Both the position numbers and the translations under genes were made by a program. This document shows, piece after piece, positions 1-6,981 of a stretch of DNA of 8,066 nucleotides. The notes beneath the pieces were generated by a model that had not been told where the DNA came from, made no database searches, and saw only the letters and a list, made by a program, of their open reading frames with translations. Origin of the DNA: Thiotrichaceae bacterium. Lineage in GTDB: Bacteria > Pseudomonadota > Gammaproteobacteria > Thiotrichales > Thiotrichaceae. Position 1 is the stretch's first letter. Every line of letters begins with the position of its first letter. Location of the stretch: positions 1-8,066 of the forward strand of contig JALVEA010000373.1 in the NCBI GenBank assembly GCA_027008665.1. Reading direction: 5' to 3'.

Positions 1-311
1 ACTGTTTTACCAATATCTTGAGTTGTTCCTGTATTGAAGGTACAACATTCTCGGATTACATTGCGATCACCGATAATGAGCTGGGTGGTTTCGCCTTTGT
101 ATTTTTTATCCTGTGGGATTTCTCCAATAGAAGAAAATTGGTAGATTTTATTATCTTTGCCTATATGTGTATGACCTTGGATAACAACATGTGGACCTAT
201 CCATGTACCTTTATCGATTGTGACCTGTGCGCCAATAATTGAATAAGCCCCAACACTCACTCCATCGGCTAACTTTGCACTTGGTTCGATGATGGCAGTA
301 GGATGTATCAA
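1..311 (-). CDS. lpxA: LpxA, UDP-N-acetylglucosamine acyltransferase (5' part, cut by window edge)
   Basis: LpxA catalyses the first step of lipid A synthesis, moving a 3-hydroxyacyl chain from ACP to the 3-OH of UDP-GlcNAc in the cytoplasm. Only the first 103 codons are in the window. They read as left-handed beta-helix hexapeptide repeats, with the family signatures IHPTAIIEPSA at residues 2-12, GHTHIGKDNKIYQFSSIGE at 46-64 and GDRNVIRE at 81-88. The FNTGT stretch at 92-96 replaces the HRGT of E. coli; as I recall, similar FNTGT forms occur in betaproteobacterial LpxA. The catalytic His (about residue 125 in E. coli) and the acyl-chain ruler lie outside the window. I chose a TTG start because it gives the common MIHPTA N-terminus, overlaps the fabZ stop as TTGA, and has AGGGA seven bases upstream. 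An in-frame ATG at 335-333 would add eight residues (MCSCRDDS) and is the alternative. Confidence 0.93.
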   Translation of the reverse strand, partial: MIHPTAIIEPSAKLADGVSVGAYSIIGAQVTIDKGTWIGPHVVIQGHTHIGKDNKIYQFSSIGEIPQDKKYKGETTQLIIGDRNVIRECCTFNTGTTQDIGKT

Positions 312-757
312 GCTGTCGTCCCTACAGCTGCACATTTTATCTCTGCTTTGGCAGCGAGTTTTCCATCCACATGCGCTTCTGTTTTAAACACCCACAGTTT
401 ACCTTTATGACGTAATATTTCTGCTGTTAAGATAAGTTGATCACCGGGTACAACTTGTTTTACAAATTTCACTTTATCGACTCCAACTAAGATATATAAA
501 GTATCGTGTTGTGGCTCTTCGCCCATAGTGCGAAAGCCTAATAGCCCTGTTGCTTGTGCCATTGCTTCAATAATAAGAACACCTGGCATAATGGGTTCAT
601 CAGGAAAATGTCCATTAAAAAAGGGTTCATTAATAGTAACATTTTTTATTGCGGTTAATGATTTTCCAGATTCAAACTGGGTCACACGATCAACCAATAA
701 CATTGGATAGCGATGTGCCAGAAAGCGGCGTATTTCTTTGGTGTTCATTAAACTCAT
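308..757 (-). CDS. fabZ: FabZ, (3R)-hydroxyacyl-ACP dehydratase
   Basis: FabZ dehydrates (3R)-hydroxyacyl-ACP to trans-2-enoyl-ACP in the type II fatty-acid elongation cycle in the cytoplasm, and competes with LpxA and LpxD for hydroxyacyl-ACP. The 149-residue product has the usual length and a single hotdog fold. Visible family motifs are HRYPMLLVDRV (15-25), NEPFFNGHFP (43-52) and PGVLIIEAMAQATG (58-71). The active-site pair is His50 and Glu64, matching His/Glu of the E. coli enzyme. The start at 757 is supported by AGGGGA just upstream; a second ATG three codons in (MNTKEIRRF) is also possible. The stop TGA overlaps the probable lpxA start, so the two are likely translated together. Upstream it is separated by 146 bp from the nuclease gene, whereas fabZ normally follows lpxD directly. 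Confidence 0.97.
   Translation of the reverse strand: MSLMNTKEIRRFLAHRYPMLLVDRVTQFESGKSLTAIKNVTINEPFFNGHFPDEPIMPGVLIIEAMAQATGLLGFRTMGEEPQHDTLYILVGVDKVKFVKQVVPGDQLILTAEILRHKGKLWVFKTEAHVDGKLAAKAEIKCAAVGTTA
319..323 (-). promoter_or_regulatory. Ribosome binding site supporting the TTG start of lpxA
   Basis: The minus strand reads AGGGA here, followed by seven bases and then TTG at 311-309. This lies inside the last codons of fabZ. It favours the TTG start over the upstream ATG at 335-333, which has only a GAGA-type stretch before it. Confidence 0.5.
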
Positions 758-761
758 TATT

Positions 762-767
762 TCCCCT
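762..767 (-). promoter_or_regulatory. Ribosome binding site of fabZ
   Basis: The minus strand reads AGGGGA here, with a short AT-rich spacer before the ATG at 757-755. It is the strongest Shine-Dalgarno match I noticed in the window. It supports the upstream of the two closely spaced ATG codons and independent translation initiation of fabZ. Confidence 0.6.
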
Positions 768-791
768 AACGGATAGTTTTTAAAGCAGGCG

Positions 792-797
792 ATTGTA
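792..797 (-). promoter_or_regulatory. Weak candidate -10 box for fabZ-lpxA
   Basis: The minus strand reads TACAAT, one base from TATAAT, about 35 bases before the fabZ start. The region 16-18 bases further upstream (around TCCTTA) is a poor -35 match and no extended -10 TG is present. It would give a leader of roughly 25-30 bases. This rests on one hexamer in AT-rich DNA, so it is only a candidate. It is placed where fabZ would need a promoter if the nuclease gene weakens read-through from lpxD. Confidence 0.22.
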
Positions 798-903
798 CTA
801 CAAAAGAGTAAAAGTAAGGACTTAGGATTGAATAAGCTACAAAACTTAATGTATACCTAAAGGGTGTGGTCATTTTTTTGTGGTTAGAGGACAAAGAGGG
901 TTG

Positions 904-1686
904 TTAAAATTTTTGTAATGCTTGCTTTGAAAAACCTGTAATTTTAGAGATTAATTTAAAATCAATTCCTTCTTTTAGCATTGCTTTAGCTATTTTTATT
1001 TTCTCTTCCATTTTAGCTTCTTTTTTTTGATCACGTAGATATTCCTCCTCAGAATATTCATCTTTCATACGCGCATATTCTTGTGGGGTGGTTTTATTTT
1101 TTTTAATGGTTGAAAAAACACGTTGAATCATTTTGTTTTTATAATCTGTTTCTTCAACTTGATGATCTAAACTGTCATTAATTGCGCTTAGCCACTCTTT
1201 ATGAGGGGAGGGGGTTTTATCATTGACATATTTAGGACACAGATGAACAATTTTATGCCTGGTTTCTGGAATGAATGTGCCATCTAGTTTTCTAGGTCTA
1301 AAATCGGTAATGCTTATATCCGTTTTATATTTATCGCCTGAGGTTAATACAACGATGGTATAGACATCCATTTTGGGTCTGTAATTAGTAGCACTTGAAA
1401 TTTGTTCTAATAGGGCGATACAGTGATAATGCAGAAAACGGTCATAATGATCGGAATAACGCTTGTGTTGGATATCAACGATAATCCGATTCTTTTTATC
1501 CTCAGCAAATAAATCAAAGCGACTATCCACGTTACCCACCGTTGGTGAAAAGGATTTTTCGGTCTCTACTTTGTCAATTTCAATTTCAATACCGAGAATA
1601 TCTTTAACAAAAGCAGTAAAAATGGGCGGTTGAGAAAACGCTTTTTTAAAAATAACCCCATAGCGTAGGGAAGCAACTTCAATCAT
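904..1686 (-). CDS. Rpn-family PD-(D/E)XK nuclease / putative transposase
   Basis: The 260-residue product resembles the Rpn (recombination-promoting nuclease) / PDDEXK putative transposase family. In E. coli, RpnA-type members are DNA endonucleases that promote RecA-independent recombination. The N-terminus LRYGVIFKKAFSQ (7-19) fits the usual opening of the family. The core has SRFDLFAED (55-63) with Asp58, then IIVDIQHKR (68-76) with Asp71 and Gln73, and Arg83/Tyr87 in YDRFLHYH. The C-terminus is a charged helix (about 208-235) followed by AKAMLKEGIDFKLISKITGF (233-252), the family's typical helix-turn-helix-like tail. The ORF looks intact. It starts at ATG overlapping the lpxD stop (ATGA), so translation is probably coupled to lpxD. 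No inverted-repeat ends were seen. Two eight-base A tracts lie in the coding strand. Its role in this operon is unknown; it may be a domesticated or recently inserted gene. Confidence 0.85.
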   Translation of the reverse strand: MIEVASLRYGVIFKKAFSQPPIFTAFVKDILGIEIEIDKVETEKSFSPTVGNVDSRFDLFAEDKKNRIIVDIQHKRYSDHYDRFLHYHCIALLEQISSATNYRPKMDVYTIVVLTSGDKYKTDISITDFRPRKLDGTFIPETRHKIVHLCPKYVNDKTPSPHKEWLSAINDSLDHQVEETDYKNKMIQRVFSTIKKNKTTPQEYARMKDEYSEEEYLRDQKKEAKMEEKIKIAKAMLKEGIDFKLISKITGFSKQALQKF

Positions 1687-2705
1687 AGTTTAATCCGTTT
1701 TTCAAGTTGACGTATTTTTTGTGCCATTTTATCCAATTGGGCGAAACGAATAATATTCCTGCGCCATTTTATATTTTTATTGACAGGCATTCCAGAAGAG
1801 TAGACTCCCGCTGATGTAATTGAGCTAATCACCATTGACATACCCGTAATAATCACATCATTAGCAATACTTAAATGCCCCGCGATTGCGCTTGCGCCTC
1901 CAATTTGGCAACGTTTACCAATGGTTGTACTTCCTGCAATGGCAACACAGGCGGCAATGGCAGTATGTTCACCAATACGAACGTTATGACCAATTTGGAT
2001 TAGATTATCAAGTTTTACACCATCAGCAATCTGCGTACTACCGAGAGCGGCACGGTCAATGGTTGTATTGGCTCCAATTTCTACCTGATTACCAATAATA
2101 ACATTACCTATTTGCTTTATTTTATACCACTCATTTTGATCGGGTGCATAGCCAAAGCCATCAGAGCCAATTACTGCACCCGAGTGAATACGAGTATTTT
2201 GACCAATTTGGGTGTTTTCATATAAAGTCACATTTGCATGTAGATATGTATTCTCACCAATAGAACAGTTGTCATTGATAATCGAACCTGCTTCTATAAC
2301 CACTGCTTTGGCGATAGTAACATTTTTACCAATAACGACATTCGCGCCAATACAGGCATTATTAGACACGGAGGCACTCGAATCAATAACAGAGGAGGGG
2401 TGAATAGAAGCAACAACCGCTTGTTGCGGATAAAAAGCATCAACCACTTGGGCATAGGCAAGGTAGGGGGATGAATTGATAAGTACATTGCCTTTATAAT
2501 TTGCCGCCAAATCAGGTGTTAATATTACCGCAGAGGCATTACAAGCATTAAGTTGGGATCGGTATTTTCGTCCTATTGCAAAGCTAATTTCACCTTTTTC
2601 AGCTGTTTCTAATGACGATATTCCTGTAATGATTAAATCGGCATTACCACGTAGCTCTGAGGTTGTGATCTCAGCTAACTTACTGAGAGATAAAGTGGCT
2701 ATCAT
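1683..2705 (-). CDS. lpxD: LpxD, UDP-3-O-(3-hydroxyacyl)glucosamine N-acyltransferase
   Basis: LpxD adds the second, N-linked 3-hydroxyacyl chain in lipid A synthesis, using hydroxyacyl-ACP in the cytoplasm. The 340-residue product is the normal family length. Residues 1 to about 100 form the uridine-binding N-terminal domain (DLIITGISSLETAEKGEISF at 23-42). About 101-300 are hexapeptide repeats of a left-handed beta helix, with GSDGFGYA (180-187), EIGANTTIDR (209-218) and IQIGHNVRIG (236-245). His240 matches the catalytic His of E. coli LpxD. The C-terminal helix (about 312-340, KWRRNIIRFAQLDKMAQ...) looks complete, so the adjoining nuclease gene has not visibly truncated it. The start overlaps the end of skp by 26 bases and has no clear Shine-Dalgarno (AT-rich TAGAAAAAAATA before ATG), so translation is probably coupled to skp. 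Confidence 0.97.
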   Translation of the reverse strand: MIATLSLSKLAEITTSELRGNADLIITGISSLETAEKGEISFAIGRKYRSQLNACNASAVILTPDLAANYKGNVLINSSPYLAYAQVVDAFYPQQAVVASIHPSSVIDSSASVSNNACIGANVVIGKNVTIAKAVVIEAGSIINDNCSIGENTYLHANVTLYENTQIGQNTRIHSGAVIGSDGFGYAPDQNEWYKIKQIGNVIIGNQVEIGANTTIDRAALGSTQIADGVKLDNLIQIGHNVRIGEHTAIAACVAIAGSTTIGKRCQIGGASAIAGHLSIANDVIITGMSMVISSITSAGVYSSGMPVNKNIKWRRNIIRFAQLDKMAQKIRQLEKRIKL

Positions 2706-3276
2706 TATTTTTTTCTAGTCGATTACTGTTTCTATTACTTTGTTTTTGCCTTATTTTTTCACGTAAATATTCCAAAACATTATTAGTAATATCCACTCGC
2801 TTATTAGCGGAGATATATTCTTGAATAATAATATCAATTCCAAGTTTTTCTCTGACAATATGGATTGCTTCGTAAACTTCATTTTGTACTTTGTCCAAGG
2901 CTAAACCTCGTGCAAAACGCCAGTCTTCACGCAGATCTTCTTGTTTTCGGCGATATTCTCGTTTACGTTTAAGCAGATCTCTTTCACGTAGATTTTTTTC
3001 TCTTGGGGATATATCATCTTCATTTTTTCTCCTCTCGAGTTCTTTTATTTCTACTTGCTGTTTTTCTAACTTTTCCTGTATCGGATGAAATTTAGCATTG
3101 AGTTTACGACTAAACTCTTCTGCTTGTGGTGCTTCTTTCATTAACTTACTAATGTTAACGACACCGATTGAAATACTATCGGCGAACAGCGCGGTTGGAA
3201 GGAAAAAAAGCACCACAAACATCACTGATGATAGTGCTATATTTTTTAAGCTATTCATGAGAATGATTGAATTCAT
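2680..3276 (-). CDS. skp: Skp/OmpH-family periplasmic chaperone
   Basis: Skp is a trimeric periplasmic chaperone that holds unfolded outer-membrane proteins on their way to BamA. The product has 198 residues, somewhat longer than E. coli Skp. It carries a Sec signal peptide with hydrophobic core at about 14-28 and probable cleavage after Ala32 (TALFA/DSIS). The mature start SISIGVVNISKLMKEAPQ is the family signature, and about 50-125 is a highly charged coiled coil (LEKQQVEIKELERRKNE and RERDLLKRKREYRRKQ) that would form the tentacles. The C-terminal strand is near VREKLGIDIIIQEY. The tail after about 175 is Asn/Arg-rich, and its last codons overlap lpxD. AAAGGA lies only two bases before the first ATG and 20 bases before the second (residue 7, 3258-3256), so the start is uncertain; the second gives a more usual signal peptide. 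Confidence 0.92.
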   Translation of the reverse strand: MNSIILMNSLKNIALSSVMFVVLFFLPTALFADSISIGVVNISKLMKEAPQAEEFSRKLNAKFHPIQEKLEKQQVEIKELERRKNEDDISPREKNLRERDLLKRKREYRRKQEDLREDWRFARGLALDKVQNEVYEAIHIVREKLGIDIIIQEYISANKRVDITNNVLEYLREKIRQKQSNRNSNRLEKNNDSHFISQ

Positions 3277-3306
3277 ATTCCTTTATGATGTGTGTAATTT
3301 TAGTGG

Positions 3307-3323
3307 CTAGGAGTCTATCCTAG
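3307..3323 (-). repeat. Small perfect hairpin across the bamA stop codon
   Basis: CTAGGA, a five-base loop and TCCTAG form a perfect 6-bp inverted repeat covering the bamA stop and lying about 30 bases before skp. No T run follows on the minus strand, so it is not a canonical terminator. It could be an mRNA processing or stability element, or chance. Confidence 0.35.
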
Positions 3324-5611
3324 AATGTTGCCCCCAATGAGAATTGTACTTGACTGGTTTCATCGCCATCTTTTGCATTCAGTGGTTCAGAATAACTAAC
3401 GGTTAATGGAGCACCTAGAGGGGTCATCCATGTAACACTTAGACCTGCTGAGTAACGCATTTCATCTGCCTCAAAGGCATCATCAAAAACATTGCCACCA
3501 TCAACAAAAGCACTGGCTCTTAAACCTTTTACATCGGATAAAAACGGCATTGGAAATTGGACTTCTGCGGTAACGGTTGTTTTTAAATTACCGCCTCTTG
3601 AAGTTCCATTGGAGTCCTTTGGGCCAAGGCTATTATGATCAAAGCCTCTGACAGATCCAATACCACCGGCATAAAAATTCTCATAAAAAGGAAGCTCTTT
3701 TGAATCCCCCATCCCTTTTCCGTAAGAAACGCGACCTTTCAATGCAAAAGTTATATCATCCGTGATGGGTTGGTAAACTGTGCCACGGTATTTTAATTTG
3801 TAAAATTGTAAATCACTGCCAGGGAAACCAATTTCTACCGCTAACGATTGACGTTGTCCTTTAGTAGGAAAGAGGCTTCTATTACGAGTGTCATGAATAT
3901 AACTAAGCGTACCTAGTAATTGATTGTAGCTATCACCATGATCGAGAACAAATTGTTTGATATGTTCTGGAGAATTAGCATCTGAAATTTTAATTTTACG
4001 GTGTTCACCGCCGACACTAAAGCGTAATGAATCATCTTCACCTAAGGGGATGGTATAATTGACATCCGCACCATAAGAGTCACTTTGATAATCAGAAATA
4101 TCCGCTTCATCAGCATTGGTTTTATTGTAAAAAATATTAAAACCACGCCCAATCCCATCCACTGTATGATATGGATTATTATAGCTAATACGCAGGTTCT
4201 TAGTTGAGGCGCTATTTTCAGCAGCAATAGAAAGACTCTTTCCTGATCCCATAAAATTATTTTGCGACAAGCCAATATTGAATAAGAGACCTTCGTTTTG
4301 AGAGTAACCGACACCTGCGGTAAATTGATTGGATGAACGTTCTTTCACAGTGATATCAAGATCAATCTGATCACGTGTTCCTGCCACGGGTGAGGTAGTG
4401 ATCTTAACACTTTCGATAAAGGGTAAACGTTGAATACGAATTTTTGAACGTTCAACCTTTTCTTTGGAAAACCATGAGCTTTCTAATTGACGCATTTCAC
4501 GGCGGAATACTTCATCTTTACTGCGATAATTACCACGAATATTAATGCGTCGAACATAAGTGCGTTGCCCTTTATTCAATTGAAAAGAAAGATTGACAAC
4601 TTTTTTTACCTCATCAATCTGAGGAATAATACGCAGTGTTGAAAAAGCAAATCCTTGTTTTCCTATTTGGGATTTCAGACTTTTACGGGTTTTTTCCAGA
4701 GCTTGTTGAGAAAAGATCTGTCCTTGTTTCAGATGCACTAAATGGCGTAATTTTTGTTGAGAGGTGCTGGAATTAGAGATAACACTAATTTTTCCAACTC
4801 GATATTGATCTCCTTCATGAAGATTTATATTAACAAAAACAGAACGTTTATCTTTTGAAAGAGAAACTTGTGTTGAGCTAATTTCAAAGTGTAAATAACC
4901 ACGATCTTTATAAAAAGCGGTTAATTTATCAAGATCTCCGACTAGCTTTTGTTTTGAATATTTATCACGACTACTAAAAAAGGAAAGCGAACTGGGTATG
5001 CCCGTTTCTAATAATGCTTTGAGTGTTGATTCAGGGAAGGCTTTATTACCGCTGATACTCACTTTTTTTATACGTGCAACCTTGCCCTCTTTTATTTTGA
5101 TATTGACGGCTAAGCGATTACGTGACAACTTTGTTAAGTTTGTTTTAACATCAGCGGCATAATTTCCTCGTGCCAAGTATTGTTGTTTAATCTCTTTTTG
5201 GATGCGAGCTAAGGCGGCTTTATTTAAAGGACGACCTTTAGCGACACCTGAGTGCTTCAAAGCAGCTAGTATCGCTTTTGATTCAATAATATGATTGCCC
5301 GATAGATTAATTTCACCGACGGCGGCACGTTCTTTGACATGCACAATCAAAATATTGCCCCGCTTGCTTAACTTTATATCTTCAAAAAGACCGGTTCGAT
5401 ACAAAGCACTGACCATTTTTGCTGACATGCGATCATCGTAGCGATCACCAGCAGTAATGGGAATATTACTTAAAACAGTACCTGCGGCAACGCGTTCTAG
5501 CCCTTTGATTTCAATATCTTGCAATACAAAACTAGCCGCCCATGCACCTTGAACTGTAGCGAGTAGACAGCTTGCAATAGAGAGTTGAAGTGTTTTTTTT
5601 ATCATAATCAT
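3320..5611 (-). CDS. bamA: BamA, outer-membrane beta-barrel assembly insertase
   Basis: BamA is the essential Omp85 core of the BAM complex; it folds and inserts beta-barrel proteins into the outer membrane. The 763-residue product has a signal peptide with cleavage probably after Ala25 (GAWA/ASFVLQ). Five POTRA domains follow at roughly 26-95, 96-176, 179-268, 271-349 and 352-425, then a 16-stranded barrel domain from about 430 to the end. Landmarks are ISGNKAF (186-192) in POTRA3, INIRGNYRSKDEVFRRE (356-372) opening POTRA5, GGIGSVRGF (649-657) with the conserved VRGF of loop 6, FVDGGNVFD (702-710) and the terminal strand QVQFSLGATF ending in Phe. The ATG overlaps the rseP stop as TAATG; a second ATG at residue 3 (5605-5603), eight bases after TTGGA, may be the real start. 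An A8 tract lies just after the start. The neighbours skp and rseP are typical. Confidence 0.98.
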   Translation of the reverse strand: MIMIKKTLQLSIASCLLATVQGAWAASFVLQDIEIKGLERVAAGTVLSNIPITAGDRYDDRMSAKMVSALYRTGLFEDIKLSKRGNILIVHVKERAAVGEINLSGNHIIESKAILAALKHSGVAKGRPLNKAALARIQKEIKQQYLARGNYAADVKTNLTKLSRNRLAVNIKIKEGKVARIKKVSISGNKAFPESTLKALLETGIPSSLSFFSSRDKYSKQKLVGDLDKLTAFYKDRGYLHFEISSTQVSLSKDKRSVFVNINLHEGDQYRVGKISVISNSSTSQQKLRHLVHLKQGQIFSQQALEKTRKSLKSQIGKQGFAFSTLRIIPQIDEVKKVVNLSFQLNKGQRTYVRRINIRGNYRSKDEVFRREMRQLESSWFSKEKVERSKIRIQRLPFIESVKITTSPVAGTRDQIDLDITVKERSSNQFTAGVGYSQNEGLLFNIGLSQNNFMGSGKSLSIAAENSASTKNLRISYNNPYHTVDGIGRGFNIFYNKTNADEADISDYQSDSYGADVNYTIPLGEDDSLRFSVGGEHRKIKISDANSPEHIKQFVLDHGDSYNQLLGTLSYIHDTRNRSLFPTKGQRQSLAVEIGFPGSDLQFYKLKYRGTVYQPITDDITFALKGRVSYGKGMGDSKELPFYENFYAGGIGSVRGFDHNSLGPKDSNGTSRGGNLKTTVTAEVQFPMPFLSDVKGLRASAFVDGGNVFDDAFEADEMRYSAGLSVTWMTPLGAPLTVSYSEPLNAKDGDETSQVQFSLGATF

Positions 5612-6981
5612 TATCCAACTAATCGTGTGATATCGTTATATATCGCTATCACCATTAACATACCCACCAATGCCATACCAACTTGCGCCCCTGCTGTCTC
5701 AAATTTTTCGGAAACAGGACTGCCTTTGATAATTTCAATCAGATAATAGAAGAGGTGTCCGCCATCTAACATTGGAATAGGTAATAAGTTAAGAACGCCT
5801 AAACTTAAACTAATCATTGCCAAAAAACCGAGATAGACCGTAAAGCCAATACTCGCACTCACCCCTGCATAATTAGCAATAGTGACAGGACCACTGATAT
5901 TTTTTATAGAAGCTTCACCAACAATTAATTTCCCCATTACTTTGAGTGTCATAATTGACATTTTCCAAGTATCAGCAACACCTAATAATAAAGCTTCGCC
6001 TATTGAAGCATGACGTACAAAAAGTAAATCTTCTCTATCTTTGTTACTGAAAACTTTGGCGAGATGTACACCTATTAGACCAATGCTTTTACCTTCAATT
6101 TCTTTAGCTTTTGGGGTAACGGTGATTGTTTTTGTTTCATCTTGACGTTTTATCTCTAATTCAACGGCTTGACCTGCATGTTGATGAATATATTTTGTTA
6201 CCGTTGCAACTGATTTAGCCACAATACCATCATAACTGATGATGATATCACCTTGTTCTAATCCTGCTTCTTCGGCTGCACTTTTAGGGAATACTTGCAA
6301 TATTTGTGACTTATGAGGAGGTTGCCAAAAGCTCATTCCTGTTTTAACAAAATAATCACGTTCATTGGCTAATAATTTGATTGAAGAAAGATCAAGTTCA
6401 CGAGTAACTTCTTGTTCATCTACGGTTTGTACGGTTATTTTAAGTTGTGGTTGTTGTAAATATTCGTTTAATAAAGACAGACGCACCTCGCTCATAGAGG
6501 AGACCTGAGCACCATTGATGGCAATGATTTTATCCTTTTCCTGAAAACCTGCTTGAGCTGCGGGTGTTCCTGCAATCACAGTGCCAATATAAGGGCGTAC
6601 CGAATCCATGCCGATCATATAGGTGGCAGCAAAGGCAAAAATGGCAAAGATAAAATTAAAGGCAGGGCCTGCTAATACTACTAAAAAACGTTTCCACACT
6701 GGTTGACGATTAAAAGCCCGATGCACTTCATTCGTTGCAACGTCGCCTTCGCGCTCATCTAGCATTTTGACATAGCCACCAAAAGGAATAGCAGCTAGAA
6801 CATATTCTGTTTTATCGCCTTTTTTTGAGGTGTAAGTCCATAAAGGCTTACCAAAACCAATGGCAAAGCGTAATACTTTAATACCTAATTTACGTGCAAC
6901 CCAAAAATGTCCAAATTCATGCACAGCGACTAAAATGCCAATGGTGACGATAAATGCAGCGATAGAGATTAAAATATTCAT
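5611..6981 (-). CDS. rseP: RseP, inner-membrane site-2 zinc metalloprotease
   Basis: RseP cleaves transmembrane segments within the inner membrane. In E. coli it cuts RseA after DegS to release sigma-E, and it also clears remnant signal peptides. The 456-residue protein matches the family length (450 in E. coli). Zinc ligands are in HEFGH (21-25) in the first membrane helix and Asp406 in the NLLPIPMLDGGH stretch (398-409). LAGPAFNFIFAIFAF (103-117) is the second helix. Two tandem PDZ domains cover about 128-200 and 222-290 (TVIAGTPAAQAGFQEKDKI; VFPKSAAEEAGLEQGDIII). NISGPVTIA (361-369) is also conserved. The C-terminal helix is at about 433-450. The Shine-Dalgarno is weak (AAGAAA). The stop overlaps bamA by one base, so the two are probably co-translated. 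Whether its substrate here is an RseA/MucA-type anti-sigma factor cannot be seen. Confidence 0.97.
   Translation of the reverse strand: MNILISIAAFIVTIGILVAVHEFGHFWVARKLGIKVLRFAIGFGKPLWTYTSKKGDKTEYVLAAIPFGGYVKMLDEREGDVATNEVHRAFNRQPVWKRFLVVLAGPAFNFIFAIFAFAATYMIGMDSVRPYIGTVIAGTPAAQAGFQEKDKIIAINGAQVSSMSEVRLSLLNEYLQQPQLKITVQTVDEQEVTRELDLSSIKLLANERDYFVKTGMSFWQPPHKSQILQVFPKSAAEEAGLEQGDIIISYDGIVAKSVATVTKYIHQHAGQAVELEIKRQDETKTITVTPKAKEIEGKSIGLIGVHLAKVFSNKDREDLLFVRHASIGEALLLGVADTWKMSIMTLKVMGKLIVGEASIKNISGPVTIANYAGVSASIGFTVYLGFLAMISLSLGVLNLLPIPMLDGGHLFYYLIEIIKGSPVSEKFETAGAQVGMALVGMLMVIAIYNDITRLVG

Noticed and set aside
18..242. Plus-strand open frame of 74 codons
   Set aside because: It lies opposite lpxA, which has clear family motifs in the other strand; the plus-strand product shows no recognisable features.
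758..1700. Insertion-sequence terminal inverted repeats or target duplication around the nuclease gene
   Set aside because: By eye I found no matching inverted or direct repeats at the two ends; only partial, chance-level similarities.
1886..2403. Plus-strand open frames opposite lpxD, one rich in Gln, Arg and Tyr
   Set aside because: The odd composition comes from the hexapeptide-repeat codons of lpxD read backwards; no ribosome site or homology is seen.
2891..3088. Plus-strand Ser/Arg-rich open frame
   Set aside because: It is the reverse of the charged Skp coiled coil (Lys/Glu/Arg codons) and looks like an artefact of composition.
4042..4314. Second minus-strand frame inside bamA
   Set aside because: It is a different frame within the beta-barrel of an intact bamA, with no start context or recognised domain.
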